Source: CAWKGV01 sp963849305
GTDB taxonomy: Bacteria > Pseudomonadota > Alphaproteobacteria > Acetobacterales > Acetobacteraceae
Length of the DNA: 64,000 nt
Assembly (NCBI GenBank): GCA_963849305.1
Contig: CAWKGV010000023.1
Span: 269,218 to 333,217, forward strand
Reading direction: 5' to 3'
The position numbers and the translations under genes were made by a program. The stretch's first letter is position 1. Each line of letters starts with the position of its first letter. The notes beneath the pieces are model-generated. The model made no database searches. It was given only the letters and a program-made list of their open reading frames with translations, and had not been told where the DNA came from. Positions 15,924 through 25,161 of the stretch are shown in pieces.

Positions 15924-18485
15924 TCACCCGATCCATTCCACGCAGCGTTCGAGTACCGGCCCCAGCGCGTTTTCCCAACTGCGCTCCAGCCGGGATCGCG
16001 CATAGTTCGCTGAACGCAGCGTTTCGTCAGAGGCGATCGCAACGGCGCGCGCGATGCCCTGACGCAGCCCCTCCACGCTTGGCTCGACGCAAATGATATT
16101 TTCCGAATAGCAGTTAAGGTCGCGCTTGATGCCGAACCGATTGGTTATCGCGACGACGCCGCTCGCCGCCATGTCGAGCGGCGGATAGCTCGGATGCGGT
16201 GTGTCCATCAGCGCCATCCCGACATGGGCGCGCCGGACCAGCTCGGCGTATTCCGGCCAGGGCAGATTCTCCAGCAATCGAGGCCGCACTGAACGAGGCA
16301 GCAGCACGTCCGACAGATCGCGGCCGACAAACGTAAATCGCCAATCCTCCGGGGCGAGCGTCCCATCCTCGATCGCGTCGGCGATCGCCTCCAATCCGCG
16401 CCAATAGAGGTTCCGCAGATTGTTCGGCCGCGCGTAGAATAGGAAATTCCTGACCCCGCCAGCGCGCGCGGAGGGATCATCGTAGTAATGCTCGGTCGGG
16501 AATGCCGGCTCGAACCAGATGCCTTGACGCGCGATGTTGGGCAGCGCATCCGGCCCTTCGGCCAGGTGCCGGTACAGCAGCTCGCTGTTCACGATGAACC
16601 GGATCTCGGGGTCGCGCAGCATCTCGGCGCAGCGGAGGCGCTCATCGCCGCGCGGATAGAACATCCGCTCGTCCTCTTGCAGCAAATGGATGATGCGCTC
16701 CGGGCGACCGATCGAACGGCTCGCCCGGGTGGTCCACCAGGATGTGGTCAGGAACACGTCGCGCGCGGTGACAGGCACATCGTCGCCGACGCCGGGCGGC
16801 GCATGTACGAACTCGATTTCGTCCCGCCAAGCGATGCCGTGCGCGGCGAGCACCTGGGCGAACTGATCCCCGGGTGCGGCCTCACTGCGGGTAACGAGCC
16901 GCAGGCGTGCTTCGATCCGCTTGGCCAGGAGGGCCGCGAGCACGATGGCGGTCGCAACCCCGCCGAACAGGCTCCCCGGGCTGATGCTGTCGGTCACGAC
17001 GGTTAGCCTGCGACCCGCGCCCGGCACTGGATAGCAGCGCAACGGCTCGAGGGCGGGATACCTGGCTCGCAAGAGGTCGCTGGAAGTGGGTGGGCCGCTG
17101 CCGGCCGGTGCCAGCGGGCTCGCGGGCGGCGCCAACGCTGCAGCCGTCGTGCCGGGGGCCGGCACGGCGAGTTGCAGAGCGTCACGCCGTGCGCGCAGCT
17201 TGCCCGGCAGCCGCAGGGTCAGCGACCACCAGGCAACCCGCAACCCGCCGCGTATCGCTCGCCTCACGCCGGGCGGCAGCCTGCTGCCAGTGCTGTGCAG
17301 CACCTGACCTGCCTGCCACGTGGTAGAGGCAAGCACGGCGGCGTGCGTGGCCTGCAAGCTCGCCAGGGCCGCCTCCGCGTCCAGCCGCGCCTGCTCGGCG
17401 GCCAGGCGCGCCCGCTCGTGGTGCGATCGCTCCGCATCCGCGCGTTCGCAGGCGGCGATCGCCCGGGCGTTGTCGGCTTCGCCGCGCCGGGCGCGCTGCA
17501 CCGCATCCGCGAGGCGGCGCTCGGCCCGCGCGACGCGTTCCGACTGCTCGGCCAACCGAGCTTGCAATTGGCGATGCCGCTCGTCCGCTTGAGCCGTCAG
17601 GTGGTCCCGCTCTGCGGCCTCCTCGACCAGCCGGGCCTGCGTTCGCCTGTGCTCCTGCTCCTGCTCCGCCAACCGGCGGGCGTGCAGATGCAGTTGCAGA
17701 TCGGTCATCCAATGCTCGCCGAGTAACGCGACCCGTTGGCGCAGCATCGCCAGCGCAGCGCTATCAGACAGGCGGCAGAGCCGCTCAACCGCGGGCGGCA
17801 CGCGCGGGCCGACCGCGAGCACCCCGAGCCCATGGCCGTGCAGGAACTCGAAGCTGGGAAACCGCTCGCTCACTTCCCGCCACAGCCGCCAGACGCCGAA
17901 CCCGTCGACATGGACGTTGGTGTCATGAAACAAGACTACCGCCCGATCGGATAGCTTGGGCCGCCAGCTCTCGAAATCGTGGCGGACGGCATCGTAAGCG
18001 TGATAGCCGTCGATATGCAGCAGGTCGATGGACCCGTCCTCGAACCGTTCCAGTGCCTCGTCGAAGCGGCAGCGGAGCAGAGTCGAGAACGCCGAGAAGC
18101 GCGTCGTGTGATAGCTTTGCAGCTCGTCGAAAATCTGGGCGCCGTAGGCGCCGGCCTGCGGATCGCCCTCCCAGGTATCGATCGCGAAGCAACGTGTATC
18201 GAGCCCAAGGCGCGCAACCGCGTGACAGAAGGCGGCATAGGACACGCCGCGATGTGTGCCCAATTCTACGAAGATCCCGGGCCGACTGGCGCTGATGATC
18301 CAGTGGGCGAACGGCACGTGGCCCCACCAGGCACTATCGACGCCGCGACGCTCCGGCTGCCAAAATAGCGGATCAAGCTCGGGGCGGCATAGCGGATCGA
18401 GCGACGCCGCTGGCTCGCCCCGGGGTGGGGAGCGCTGCGGCATGATTGGCTCCGGCCCCGAAAGTGCCACGTCATCATCCTTCAT
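15924..18485 (-). CDS. methyltransferase / coiled-coil / WsaF-like glycosyltransferase fusion
   Basis: The 853-residue protein has three parts. Residues about 50-235 form a class I SAM-dependent methyltransferase of the Methyltransf_24 type: FVELGTHRGVSY is the SAM loop, FAIDTW the acidic strand, and LLHIDGYHAYDAV and LFHDTNVH the later motifs. Residues about 265-385 are a long, charged Glu/Arg/Ala heptad region predicted to be a coiled coil. After a basic amphipathic stretch (400-435) and a Pro/Ala linker, residues about 492-850 resemble WsaF-type rhamnosyltransferases, with LTVVTDSISPGSLFGGVATA, then FLFYARPNNLRN and MDTPHPSYPPLDMAASG. It probably works at the cytoplasmic membrane on a polysaccharide chain end. 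The frame is intact and the start is ATG at 18485. Confidence 0.85.
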   Translation of the reverse strand: MKDDDVALSGPEPIMPQRSPPRGEPAASLDPLCRPELDPLFWQPERRGVDSAWWGHVPFAHWIISASRPGIFVELGTHRGVSYAAFCHAVARLGLDTRCFAIDTWEGDPQAGAYGAQIFDELQSYHTTRFSAFSTLLRCRFDEALERFEDGSIDLLHIDGYHAYDAVRHDFESWRPKLSDRAVVLFHDTNVHVDGFGVWRLWREVSERFPSFEFLHGHGLGVLAVGPRVPPAVERLCRLSDSAALAMLRQRVALLGEHWMTDLQLHLHARRLAEQEQEHRRTQARLVEEAAERDHLTAQADERHRQLQARLAEQSERVARAERRLADAVQRARRGEADNARAIAACERADAERSHHERARLAAEQARLDAEAALASLQATHAAVLASTTWQAGQVLHSTGSRLPPGVRRAIRGGLRVAWWSLTLRLPGKLRARRDALQLAVPAPGTTAAALAPPASPLAPAGSGPPTSSDLLRARYPALEPLRCYPVPGAGRRLTVVTDSISPGSLFGGVATAIVLAALLAKRIEARLRLVTRSEAAPGDQFAQVLAAHGIAWRDEIEFVHAPPGVGDDVPVTARDVFLTTSWWTTRASRSIGRPERIIHLLQEDERMFYPRGDERLRCAEMLRDPEIRFIVNSELLYRHLAEGPDALPNIARQGIWFEPAFPTEHYYDDPSARAGGVRNFLFYARPNNLRNLYWRGLEAIADAIEDGTLAPEDWRFTFVGRDLSDVLLPRSVRPRLLENLPWPEYAELVRRAHVGMALMDTPHPSYPPLDMAASGVVAITNRFGIKRDLNCYSENIICVEPSVEGLRQGIARAVAIASDETLRSANYARSRLERSWENALGPVLERCVEWIG

Positions 18486-18605
18486 GTGATCGCGAACTGA
18501 TCCGCCCCATCCCGGGCGAACGAAAGATCGGTGCGGAATCGTGCAGGGGAGTTTCCCCGCGGCCAGGAGGTGCTAACAGGTAGCGGGTTCCGTTCCGTGG
18601 ACGCG

Positions 18606-20816
18606 ATGCGCATAACAAACCTTCTTCTGACGGGTCAAGGCGAGGGCCAGGGCCTCGCCGGTCCATTACCCAAGCAACTGAAATCCAAGTGGTGTGTGGT
18701 GACACTGCCGCTGCCGCGCACCGGGGCCGAGATACGAGCCGTGATCGCGCTCGACCTGGACGGCGGAACCGTGATCACCCGCTTCACCACGCCCGGCCGT
18801 CTCGGCCGCAGGCGCGGCCTGCGCAGCCTGCTCTACATGCCGGCGGAAGCGGTGGACTTGCGTGTGGAGCTGTTCGGCATCGGCGAGCGGCCCGACACGC
18901 TCACGGCAAGCGTCCGGCCGGTCTCGCGTACCCTGGCCGGCGCTTTCGTGATCGCGCGCCATCCAATGCGCGTGCTGCGGGCCGCGCTGAGCGGCCGGGC
19001 CGGATGGCGGCGCCGGGTGCGTGCCGCGGTCTCAGCACTCGCTTGCGGCGATCGCGTGCCGCAATCCTATGCCATGTGGTCGATGCTGTTCGATCATTGG
19101 TCCGACCATGACCGCCAGCGGCTGCTGGTTTCTCCGAACCGCTCAAACTGGCCACGGATGCTGGCCCTCGTTGTCACGCCCGGCGCTGGGCACTCGGAGG
19201 CGGAGGGCGCGACCCTGGCCTCGCTTGAACACCAGATCGCCCCGGCGCGCGTGCAAGTGATGGCGCCTGGTTGCGCGTTCGCCGATCAGCTCCAGCCGCG
19301 AGACGATTATTTAGCGGTGTTGCAGGCGGGCGAGGAACTGCCCGCGCACGCGCTCGCGCTATTCGCCGAATGGATCGTCCGTCATGACCAGCCCCCGGCC
19401 CTGTGCGCCGATGAGGACGAGGTCGGGGCCGACGGTGCCCGCGTCCAGCCGCTGTTCAAGCCGGAGCCCAATCGAACGCTGATGATCGGCGGCGTGCTCA
19501 CCCGTGGCGTCTGGCTGTTCCGCCGCGACCTGCTGGCGCAACACGCCGCCGCGACCGACGGACCGGCGTACCGCTGGGCCGAAACCCTTCGGCTCGATCT
19601 CTGGCTGCGTCTGTACGAAGCCGGCTTGGCCAGCTCGACGCTGCGCGTCCCGTTCGTGCTCACCCATCGTCGTCCGAGCACGGAGGCAGCGCCGCCTGCC
19701 GCGCTCGCCCAAGTGGTGCAGGCGCATCTGGCGCGGGTCGGCCAGCAGGCCAGGATCGACGCCGCCCACCTTCCGCTGCGCGTCAGCCCGGTCCTGCCCG
19801 CATCCAAGCGCCAACGGGTGAGCCTGATCGTTCCGTCCGCCTGCCGTGCCGCGCATGTCCGCCGATGCCTGGGCGCAGTCCTCGCCGGGACCGATCATCC
19901 GGCCCTCGACCTGTCCATCGTCGTCTCGCAACTGGGGCCGCTGGACGCCGCGCAGACGGCTACATGCGACGCCCTAGGCTCCGACCCGCGCCTGCGCGTT
20001 CTGATACCAGCGGTCGATGCCTTCAACTACTCACGCGCGAACAATTATGCGGCAGCCAAAACGGACGCGGAGTTCCTTTGCCTGCTGAACGACGATGTGG
20101 CGCCCATGTCGCCGGACTGGCTCTCGCTCATGCTCGGCCACTTCGCCGATCCGGCGGTCGGCGCGGTCGGCGCGAAGCTCTGTTATGAGAATGGCTCGGT
20201 CCAGCATGGCGGCATCGTCATGGGAATCGGCGGCCTCGCCGACCACATCAACCGCTTACTGCCGCGCGACGATCCCGGCTACGGCCACCGCGCGGTGCTG
20301 AACCAGGAGCTTTCGGCGGTCACGGGCGCCTGCCTGCTGGTTCGTAGGGAGCTCTACGAGGCTGTCGGCGGGCTCGACGAGAGTTTTCCGATCGCCTTCA
20401 ACGACGTGGATTTCTGCCTCAAGGTCCGGGCCGCCGGCCGATCGGTCGTGTTTTGCGCAGACGCCAAGCTGATCCACTACGAATCGCTCTCGCTCGGGCA
20501 CCACTTCTCCGGCGAGCGGTCCGGGCTGGAGCGGATCGAGGTGCAGCGGATGCGCGCGCGCTGGCCGCAAGCCGTCGCCGCCGATCCGTTCCATAATCCG
20601 AATCTGTCGCTAACCCGCGGCCATGAATGGGATCTCGCGTTTCCCCCGCGCGTCCGCAAGGCCGATATCCTGCCGCCGGAGCCGGCTCTCATGATGAGCG
20701 ACGGCGATGCGGCCATGAGCGCCCTGGATGCCCCCGCCGTGCTTGGCGCGGAACTCCAGAAGGCGCTGGGAGAGCCGATCGCCGCTCTCGATCCACGGCC
20801 GCCACGTCTGGCGTGA
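18606..20816 (+). CDS. family 2 glycosyltransferase with degenerate N-terminal half
   Basis: The 736-residue protein ends in an active-looking GT-A family 2 domain (about residues 403-660). It has RVSLIVPSACR, NYSRANNYAAAK, the metal-binding LLNDDVAP, SVQHGGIVMG and the base-region GGLDESFPIAFNDVDFC. The middle part (about 185-360) contains CADEDEV and VQPLFKPEPNRTLM, which look like the remains of a second GT2 domain as found in tandem polysaccharide glycosyltransferases. It should elongate a surface polysaccharide from a nucleotide sugar in the cytoplasm. It is divergent from the methyltransferase/WsaF gene with 120 bp between them. The start is uncertain: an in-frame GTG lies at 18597 and an AGGAGG at 18565. 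Confidence 0.85.
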   Translation: MRITNLLLTGQGEGQGLAGPLPKQLKSKWCVVTLPLPRTGAEIRAVIALDLDGGTVITRFTTPGRLGRRRGLRSLLYMPAEAVDLRVELFGIGERPDTLTASVRPVSRTLAGAFVIARHPMRVLRAALSGRAGWRRRVRAAVSALACGDRVPQSYAMWSMLFDHWSDHDRQRLLVSPNRSNWPRMLALVVTPGAGHSEAEGATLASLEHQIAPARVQVMAPGCAFADQLQPRDDYLAVLQAGEELPAHALALFAEWIVRHDQPPALCADEDEVGADGARVQPLFKPEPNRTLMIGGVLTRGVWLFRRDLLAQHAAATDGPAYRWAETLRLDLWLRLYEAGLASSTLRVPFVLTHRRPSTEAAPPAALAQVVQAHLARVGQQARIDAAHLPLRVSPVLPASKRQRVSLIVPSACRAAHVRRCLGAVLAGTDHPALDLSIVVSQLGPLDAAQTATCDALGSDPRLRVLIPAVDAFNYSRANNYAAAKTDAEFLCLLNDDVAPMSPDWLSLMLGHFADPAVGAVGAKLCYENGSVQHGGIVMGIGGLADHINRLLPRDDPGYGHRAVLNQELSAVTGACLLVRRELYEAVGGLDESFPIAFNDVDFCLKVRAAGRSVVFCADAKLIHYESLSLGHHFSGERSGLERIEVQRMRARWPQAVAADPFHNPNLSLTRGHEWDLAFPPRVRKADILPPEPALMMSDGDAAMSALDAPAVLGAELQKALGEPIAALDPRPPRLA

Positions 20817-20897
20817 GGGGGAGGTCGCGCGGGGTGAGAACCTAGAGAGCGGGTCAGCGTGACTGTGTGCGACGCGGGCCGTCACGCGAGAAGTGCT

Positions 20898-21854
20898 CTA
20901 GCCCCCCTCCCCAACAGGTCGAGCCAAAGGCTGGCCTGTGGGTAAGCCGTGCGGGAGGGGGTGTGGAGAGGGTCTGCGGACCCGCACCGGGACGGTTCGC
21001 GACCAAGGAAGCGCCCGGCAGGCCACCGCGATTATTCCCACCGCTACGGCGGACAACGCCACCCAATGCGCCGGGCGCAGCCCGAATCGGAGCGTTTCAT
21101 CGGCCGCCACCAGCCGCCAAGGGTTCACACCGGTCGCGAGCCCGTACCAGGCGAACTCCAACCCCGCCGCGGCCAGCGCGGCGGATAGCGCCAGCGCCGG
21201 ATACCAGACCAGCCGGCCGCGCCACGCCTCCGGCACCGCGCGCCAGAGCAGCAGCCAGACCAGCAGGCCGGCGAAGATCATCGCCTCGCTGACATTGGCC
21301 TTGCTCTGGATCGTGTAGTGCAGCACCCCCAAGGCGCCGATCGCATAGGCGGCGCGATGCAGCCGCTTCCACCCGCGCCCCATCCGGCGGACGGCGGCAT
21401 CGGTCGAGGTGGCGGTCAGCGCCACCAGCCCGAGCAAAGCGACGAAGCCGATGGTCAGATAGAACCGGTGGACGATCTCGGAGCCAACCGTCCACAGCCG
21501 GAAGTTCTGGTCCACGACATAGAGCGACAGGTGCGAGAGCCCGTAGGCGCAGGCCGTTACCCCGACCATGCGGCGGACCACCAGGATCTTCGGCCAGCCG
21601 AGCACCAGCCGGGCCGGCGTGATGGCCAGTGCGATCAGCAGGAAGCGCACCGTCCAGAGGCCGGTTTCGTGAATGGCCTCGGTCACGGGCTTGGCGCCGG
21701 CGTGGCCGGTGGCGAGCCAGAAAGCGAGCGCCGCGCCGGGCGCGATGCAGCCGGCGAGCGTTCCCGCTTTCAGCCACGAGAACCGTCCCTGGCGGTCGCG
21801 CCAGGGCGCGAACACCCGCCGTCGTTTCCCGCCGCGCGCCGTGGAAGCCGCCAT
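20898..21854 (-). CDS. msrQ: MsrQ, heme b membrane subunit of the MsrPQ methionine sulfoxide reductase
   Basis: The protein is a ferric-reductase-like multi-TM cytochrome that passes electrons from the quinone pool to periplasmic MsrP. Family features are FLLIALAITPARLVLGWP, the RRMVGV segment, and heme-ligand histidines in GLSHLSLYV, VHRFYLTIGF, RLHRAAYA and VLHYTIQ. At 318 residues it is longer than E. coli MsrQ. About 50 extra residues form further C-terminal hydrophobic segments, and the last 25-30 residues (HPLPHGLPTGQPLARP and the tail) are encoded by a GC-rich repeat, so the stop codon seems to have been replaced by repeat sequence. msrP is not next to it but lies at 54301-55242. Confidence 0.88.
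   Translation of the reverse strand: MAASTARGGKRRRVFAPWRDRQGRFSWLKAGTLAGCIAPGAALAFWLATGHAGAKPVTEAIHETGLWTVRFLLIALAITPARLVLGWPKILVVRRMVGVTACAYGLSHLSLYVVDQNFRLWTVGSEIVHRFYLTIGFVALLGLVALTATSTDAAVRRMGRGWKRLHRAAYAIGALGVLHYTIQSKANVSEAMIFAGLLVWLLLWRAVPEAWRGRLVWYPALALSAALAAAGLEFAWYGLATGVNPWRLVAADETLRFGLRPAHWVALSAVAVGIIAVACRALPWSRTVPVRVRRPSPHPLPHGLPTGQPLARPVGEGG
20901..20965. repeat. GC-rich REP-like element forming the msrQ 3' end
   Basis: A C-rich arm (CCCCCCTCCCC) and a G-rich arm (GCGGGAGGGGG) enclose about 40 bp with AGGCTGGCCT. On the minus strand it encodes the low-complexity tail of MsrQ. The general form matches the hairpins near 8297 and 53946. Confidence 0.5.
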
Positions 21855-21987
21855 CTATTCGTCCCGCCGGAATTGCCTGCCGGTACGTCCCGCGACCGGA
21901 TCCCGCATTACATGGCGCGATCGGCCGGCGTGCCAGGGCCAATCTCGTCGCATTGCCAATTTTTCCGGCCTGCGTGAGACTGGCCTC

Positions 21988-22827
21988 ATGCGAATTCACA
22001 CCGCCGCTCTGATCGTCCTGTTGTTGCCTGTCGCGGCATCGGCCGCCGCAACCGACCGGACGGTGACCCGGGCCGAGCTGAGCTACAAAGCCTATGTGGC
22101 CGCGCTGCATGTCGTGGACTTGCGAACCTTCATCGGGCTCGGCCCATGGAACTACCGGATCGAGGTCAGCTATCACACCACGGGGCTCGCGAGCCTGCTC
22201 GACGCTGGCCGTCAGTTCGCGACCGCCTATGGTCAATGGCAGGACACGCGCGCGCAACCCGACCGCTTCCAGGCCGACGGAGTGTGGCGCGGCAAGTCGC
22301 GGCGGACGCTGATCGAATACGACCACGGCCGCCCTGAGCTGCGCGCGCTCGTCCCATCCATCAAGCCGGACCAGACGGCGGTGCCAGCCGCGATGCAGGC
22401 CGGCAGCGTGGATCTCGTGAGCGCATTGGCGGAGCTGCTGCATCAGGTCAGTGGAACGGGGGGTTGTGACGCCTCCGTCCAGGTCTTCGATGGCCGCTCG
22501 CTCAGCGTGCTGACCGCCCACACCGCTGGGCAGGTCCAGCTCGCGCCGACCGACCGCTCCAGCTTCGCCGGCCCGGCGCTGCGCTGCGACTTCGAGCGCC
22601 GAACCATCGCCGGCTTGCCGGTCGGGGAGTCGCCGAGCGATCAGCACGGACTGCGCGGGTCGGTGTGGTTGGCCAAGGTGTTGCCAGGGTCTGGCCCTTT
22701 GCCCGTGCGCCTCAGCGTCGAGCTGGGTTGGGTCGGCGAGGCAATTCTCTACCTGACCGGCGCCCATCCGGCCGTGGCTGCCGCCACCGGCCTGAGCGAT
22801 CTCCCGGTTGCCGGGAATGCGGGCTAG
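21988..22827 (+). CDS. DUF3108-like periplasmic protein
   Basis: The 279-residue product has a clear Sec signal peptide (HTAALIVLLLPVAASAAA), so it is periplasmic. The mature part reads like the DUF3108 family, which is all-beta and of unknown function. It has AELSYKAYVAALHVVDLR, the repeated beta segment YRIEVSYHTTGLASLL, and FQADGVWRGKSRRTLIEYDHG. No catalytic motif is evident. The two cysteines in GGCDASVQVFDG and ALRCDFERR could form a disulfide. It is divergent from msrQ with 133 bp between the starts. The longer frame from 21673 is open only because it runs antisense over msrQ. Confidence 0.75.
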   Translation: MRIHTAALIVLLLPVAASAAATDRTVTRAELSYKAYVAALHVVDLRTFIGLGPWNYRIEVSYHTTGLASLLDAGRQFATAYGQWQDTRAQPDRFQADGVWRGKSRRTLIEYDHGRPELRALVPSIKPDQTAVPAAMQAGSVDLVSALAELLHQVSGTGGCDASVQVFDGRSLSVLTAHTAGQVQLAPTDRSSFAGPALRCDFERRTIAGLPVGESPSDQHGLRGSVWLAKVLPGSGPLPVRLSVELGWVGEAILYLTGAHPAVAAATGLSDLPVAGNAG

Positions 22828-22862
22828 ACTTGCAACCGCGCGATACAGAAGGAGCACCCGCC

Positions 22863-23570
22863 GTGATCGATCTATATGCGATGGGCAGCCCGAACGTGGT
22901 CAAGATCTACATCGCGCTCGAGGAGCTGGAACTCGCCTACGAGGTGCATTCCGTGGACGTGTTCGGCGGCGAGCAGTTCACGCCGGAGTTCCTATCGCTC
23001 AACCCGAACGCCAAGGTGCCGGTGATCGTCGATCGCGAGGGTCCGGGCGGCAAGCCCTACACCGTGTTCGAATCCGGGGCGATCCTGCTCTATCTCGCGG
23101 ACAAGGCGGGCCGATTGCTGCCGTGTGACCCGGTGGCGCGCTATGACGCGATCCAGTGGCTGATGGTGCAACTCACCGGGATCGGTCCAATGTTCGGGCA
23201 GTTCGTGCATTTCTGGCGCTTCGCGCCTCCGGGCAACGACTACGCGCTCAGCCGTTATCGGACTCAGGCGCGCCGCTTGTGCGAGGTGCTGGAGGGGCGG
23301 CTGGCCAAGGTCGCGCATCTCGGCGGGACCGAATACACCGTCGCGGATGTCGCGACGTTCCCGTGGGCACGCAATGTCGGCATGTATCTCGGCGCGACGG
23401 CGGACGACTATCCAAGCCTGTTCGCTTGGACGGAGAAGATCGCCGCACGCCCGGCGGTGAGCCGGGCACTCGCCGCCGTGGACAAGGTGCGGGCCAGAAC
23501 GACGCAGTTCGACCAGGCCGCGCCGGACACGCTCGACCGGCTATTCGGGCGCGGACCGTTCGCGGCGTGA
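22863..23570 (+). CDS. glutathione S-transferase, Nu/YfcG-like
   Basis: The 235-residue GST starts MIDLYAMGSPNVVKIYIALEE; the Ser-Pro-Asn stretch with an N-terminal Asn/Thr pocket is typical of the YfcG/YghU-like group, often acting as disulfide-bond reductases. It has NPNAKVPVIVD, the glutathione-binding ESGAILLYLADK, and a helical domain with VADVATFPWARN. The GTG start at 22863 is fixed by AAGGAG about 9 bp upstream; the upstream extension overlaps the DUF3108-like gene. It lies 35 bp after that gene and may be cotranscribed. It is cytoplasmic, with unknown substrate. Confidence 0.9.
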   Translation: MIDLYAMGSPNVVKIYIALEELELAYEVHSVDVFGGEQFTPEFLSLNPNAKVPVIVDREGPGGKPYTVFESGAILLYLADKAGRLLPCDPVARYDAIQWLMVQLTGIGPMFGQFVHFWRFAPPGNDYALSRYRTQARRLCEVLEGRLAKVAHLGGTEYTVADVATFPWARNVGMYLGATADDYPSLFAWTEKIAARPAVSRALAAVDKVRARTTQFDQAAPDTLDRLFGRGPFAA

Positions 23571-24038
23571 GGCAACGGTTGTAGGGGTTGCTCCAAACGC
23601 GATGCGCCCGAGTAATCCAGGACGTGCTCGACCCTGCCTTCCGGACGAGGTTCTGGACCCGTCTCGTTCCCGAAGATGGGAATTGATTGCGATCGAAATC
23701 GATTGAACGCCTGATGCACCGGAGCCGCGGCACGCTGTTGATTTCCGCTATCTCGCGGAGCCCGGCCGGGACCGCCAACCTCGTTACCTTGGAAACGGTA
23801 GCTCCCAATAGCTTCGGGCTGGGGCCAACTCACCCTTGGTCACCCTCTCCGCCTAGCTGAAGCCACCCGGCTCGATGAAGCACTTTCTGTGCCGAGAGGG
23901 TAATCACCTGACAGTCGGGCCACAGCGGCGGCGCGCCGACCGCCAAGAGTTTGGGCGCCTCGCCGTTGTGGCCATGCCGGCTCGGGCGGGGGTTAGGATG
24001 GTGTTGCGAGCAACATCAACCCCTTCCCGGAGAGCCAC
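23571..24038. other. gap with no recognisable gene, partly insertion-sequence border
   Basis: This 468-bp stretch between the GST and the IS481-like transposase relic contains no frame with a signature I recognise. Its codons look degenerate in all six frames. The last 135 bp probably belong to the insertion element (see the IS481-like entry). Confidence 0.5.
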
Positions 24039-25054
24039 ATGCCCACGGAACAGAAGATAGCACGGCGCAGCTCAGCCTGCTCGAACTCGCCGCCAACTCG
24101 GCAACGTCTCCAAAGCCTGCAAGCTGGTCGGCTACAGCCGCCAGCAGTTCTATCGATCCGCCGCAACTTCTAGACCTACGGCGCCGCCGGCCTGCTCGAT
24201 CGGCTGGCCGGCACGCGTGGCCCACATCCCAATCGGCTGCCCGAGCCGATCGAGCAGGCCATCCTCGACCATGCGCTGGCCCAGCCCTGCCATGGACCGA
24301 TTCGGGTGGCCCACGAGTTGGACCTGCAAGGCATCCAGGTCTCCTCGGCCGGTGTCCGCGGGGTTTGGCAGCGTCACGGGTTGCTGACCAAGCACGACCG
24401 CCTGCTGCGCCTGGAGAAGGCAACCGCCGAGCGCAGCCTGAACCTCTCCGATGAGCAGTTGCGCCTGTTGGAGCGCTTCAGCCCGGAGTTCCGCGAGCGC
24501 CACATCGAGGCGCCGCACACCGGCGCGCTGGTCGCTGTCGACGCCTTCTTCGTCGGCGTGCTCAAGGGGGTGGGCAAGATCTACCTGCAACCGCGATCGA
24601 CTGCGCCAGCCGCGATGCTTGGGCCAGGCTGGATCCGAACAAGCTGCCCGTCACCGCCGTGCAGCTGCTCAACAACGACGTGCTGCCGAGCTTGGAGCAG
24701 CACGGTGCCGCGATCGAGTCGATGCTGAGCGACAACGGCCGCAAGTTCTGCGGCCGCGAGGACCGTCACCCCCACGAGCTGTTCCTGCGGCTGGAAGGCA
24801 TCGACCACAAGCGCACGCGGGTCAGTCGGCCGCAGTCCAACGGCATTGTCGAGCGGCTGCATCGTACGCTGCTCGACGGACGTCTACCTGGTCGAATACA
24901 ACACCAGGCGCCCACACCAAGGACGGGGTACGAACGGCCGAGCCCCGCTCCAGGCGTTCCGCGACGGCATCCGCAAACCGAACAGGAAGGAGGCCGCCGC
25001 CAATCTCAAATCCGCCGCCTGACCCCGCCTCCGGAGGCGGCCAGTGTCAGGTCA
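23904..25054 (+). mobile_element. IS481-like element, decayed (candidate limits)
   Basis: A possible short terminal inverted repeat, TCACCTGACA at 23904-23913 and its near-complement TGTCAGGTCA at 25045-25054 (9 of 10 matching), encloses the broken transposase. The size of about 1.15 kb fits IS481 elements. The ends are tentative because the repeat is short and no target duplication was found. A palindrome CCGCCTCCGGAGGCGG lies just inside the right end. Confidence 0.4.
24039..25022 (+). pseudogene. IS481-family transposase relic
   Basis: Several frames together give an IS481-type transposase. The N-terminal helix-turn-helix is recognisable in VSKACKLVGYSRQQFYR, then GPIRVAHELDLQGIQVSS. The catalytic core shows GALVAVDAFFVG (first Asp), SMLSDNGRKFCGRED (second Asp) and SRPQSNGIVERLHRTLLD (Glu). 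After TLLDG the sequence jumps to YLVEYNTRRPHQGRG, so about 25 codons are deleted compared with the family. There is also a stop codon after the HTH and a shift near 24590. The gene cannot make a functional enzyme. Confidence 0.8.
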
Positions 25055-25161
25055 TATCCATCTCTGTACTCACAGACCCGTTCCCGCGACCCGCGCGGGA
25101 CGCGCCCGTTGTGTCAATGTCCGCTCCTCACCCCATCGGAGACGTTCAAAACTGGGATGCT

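Noticed and set aside
21097..22857. 586-codon minus-strand frame
   Set aside because: Runs through msrQ in another frame and antisense to the DUF3108-like gene; no signature.
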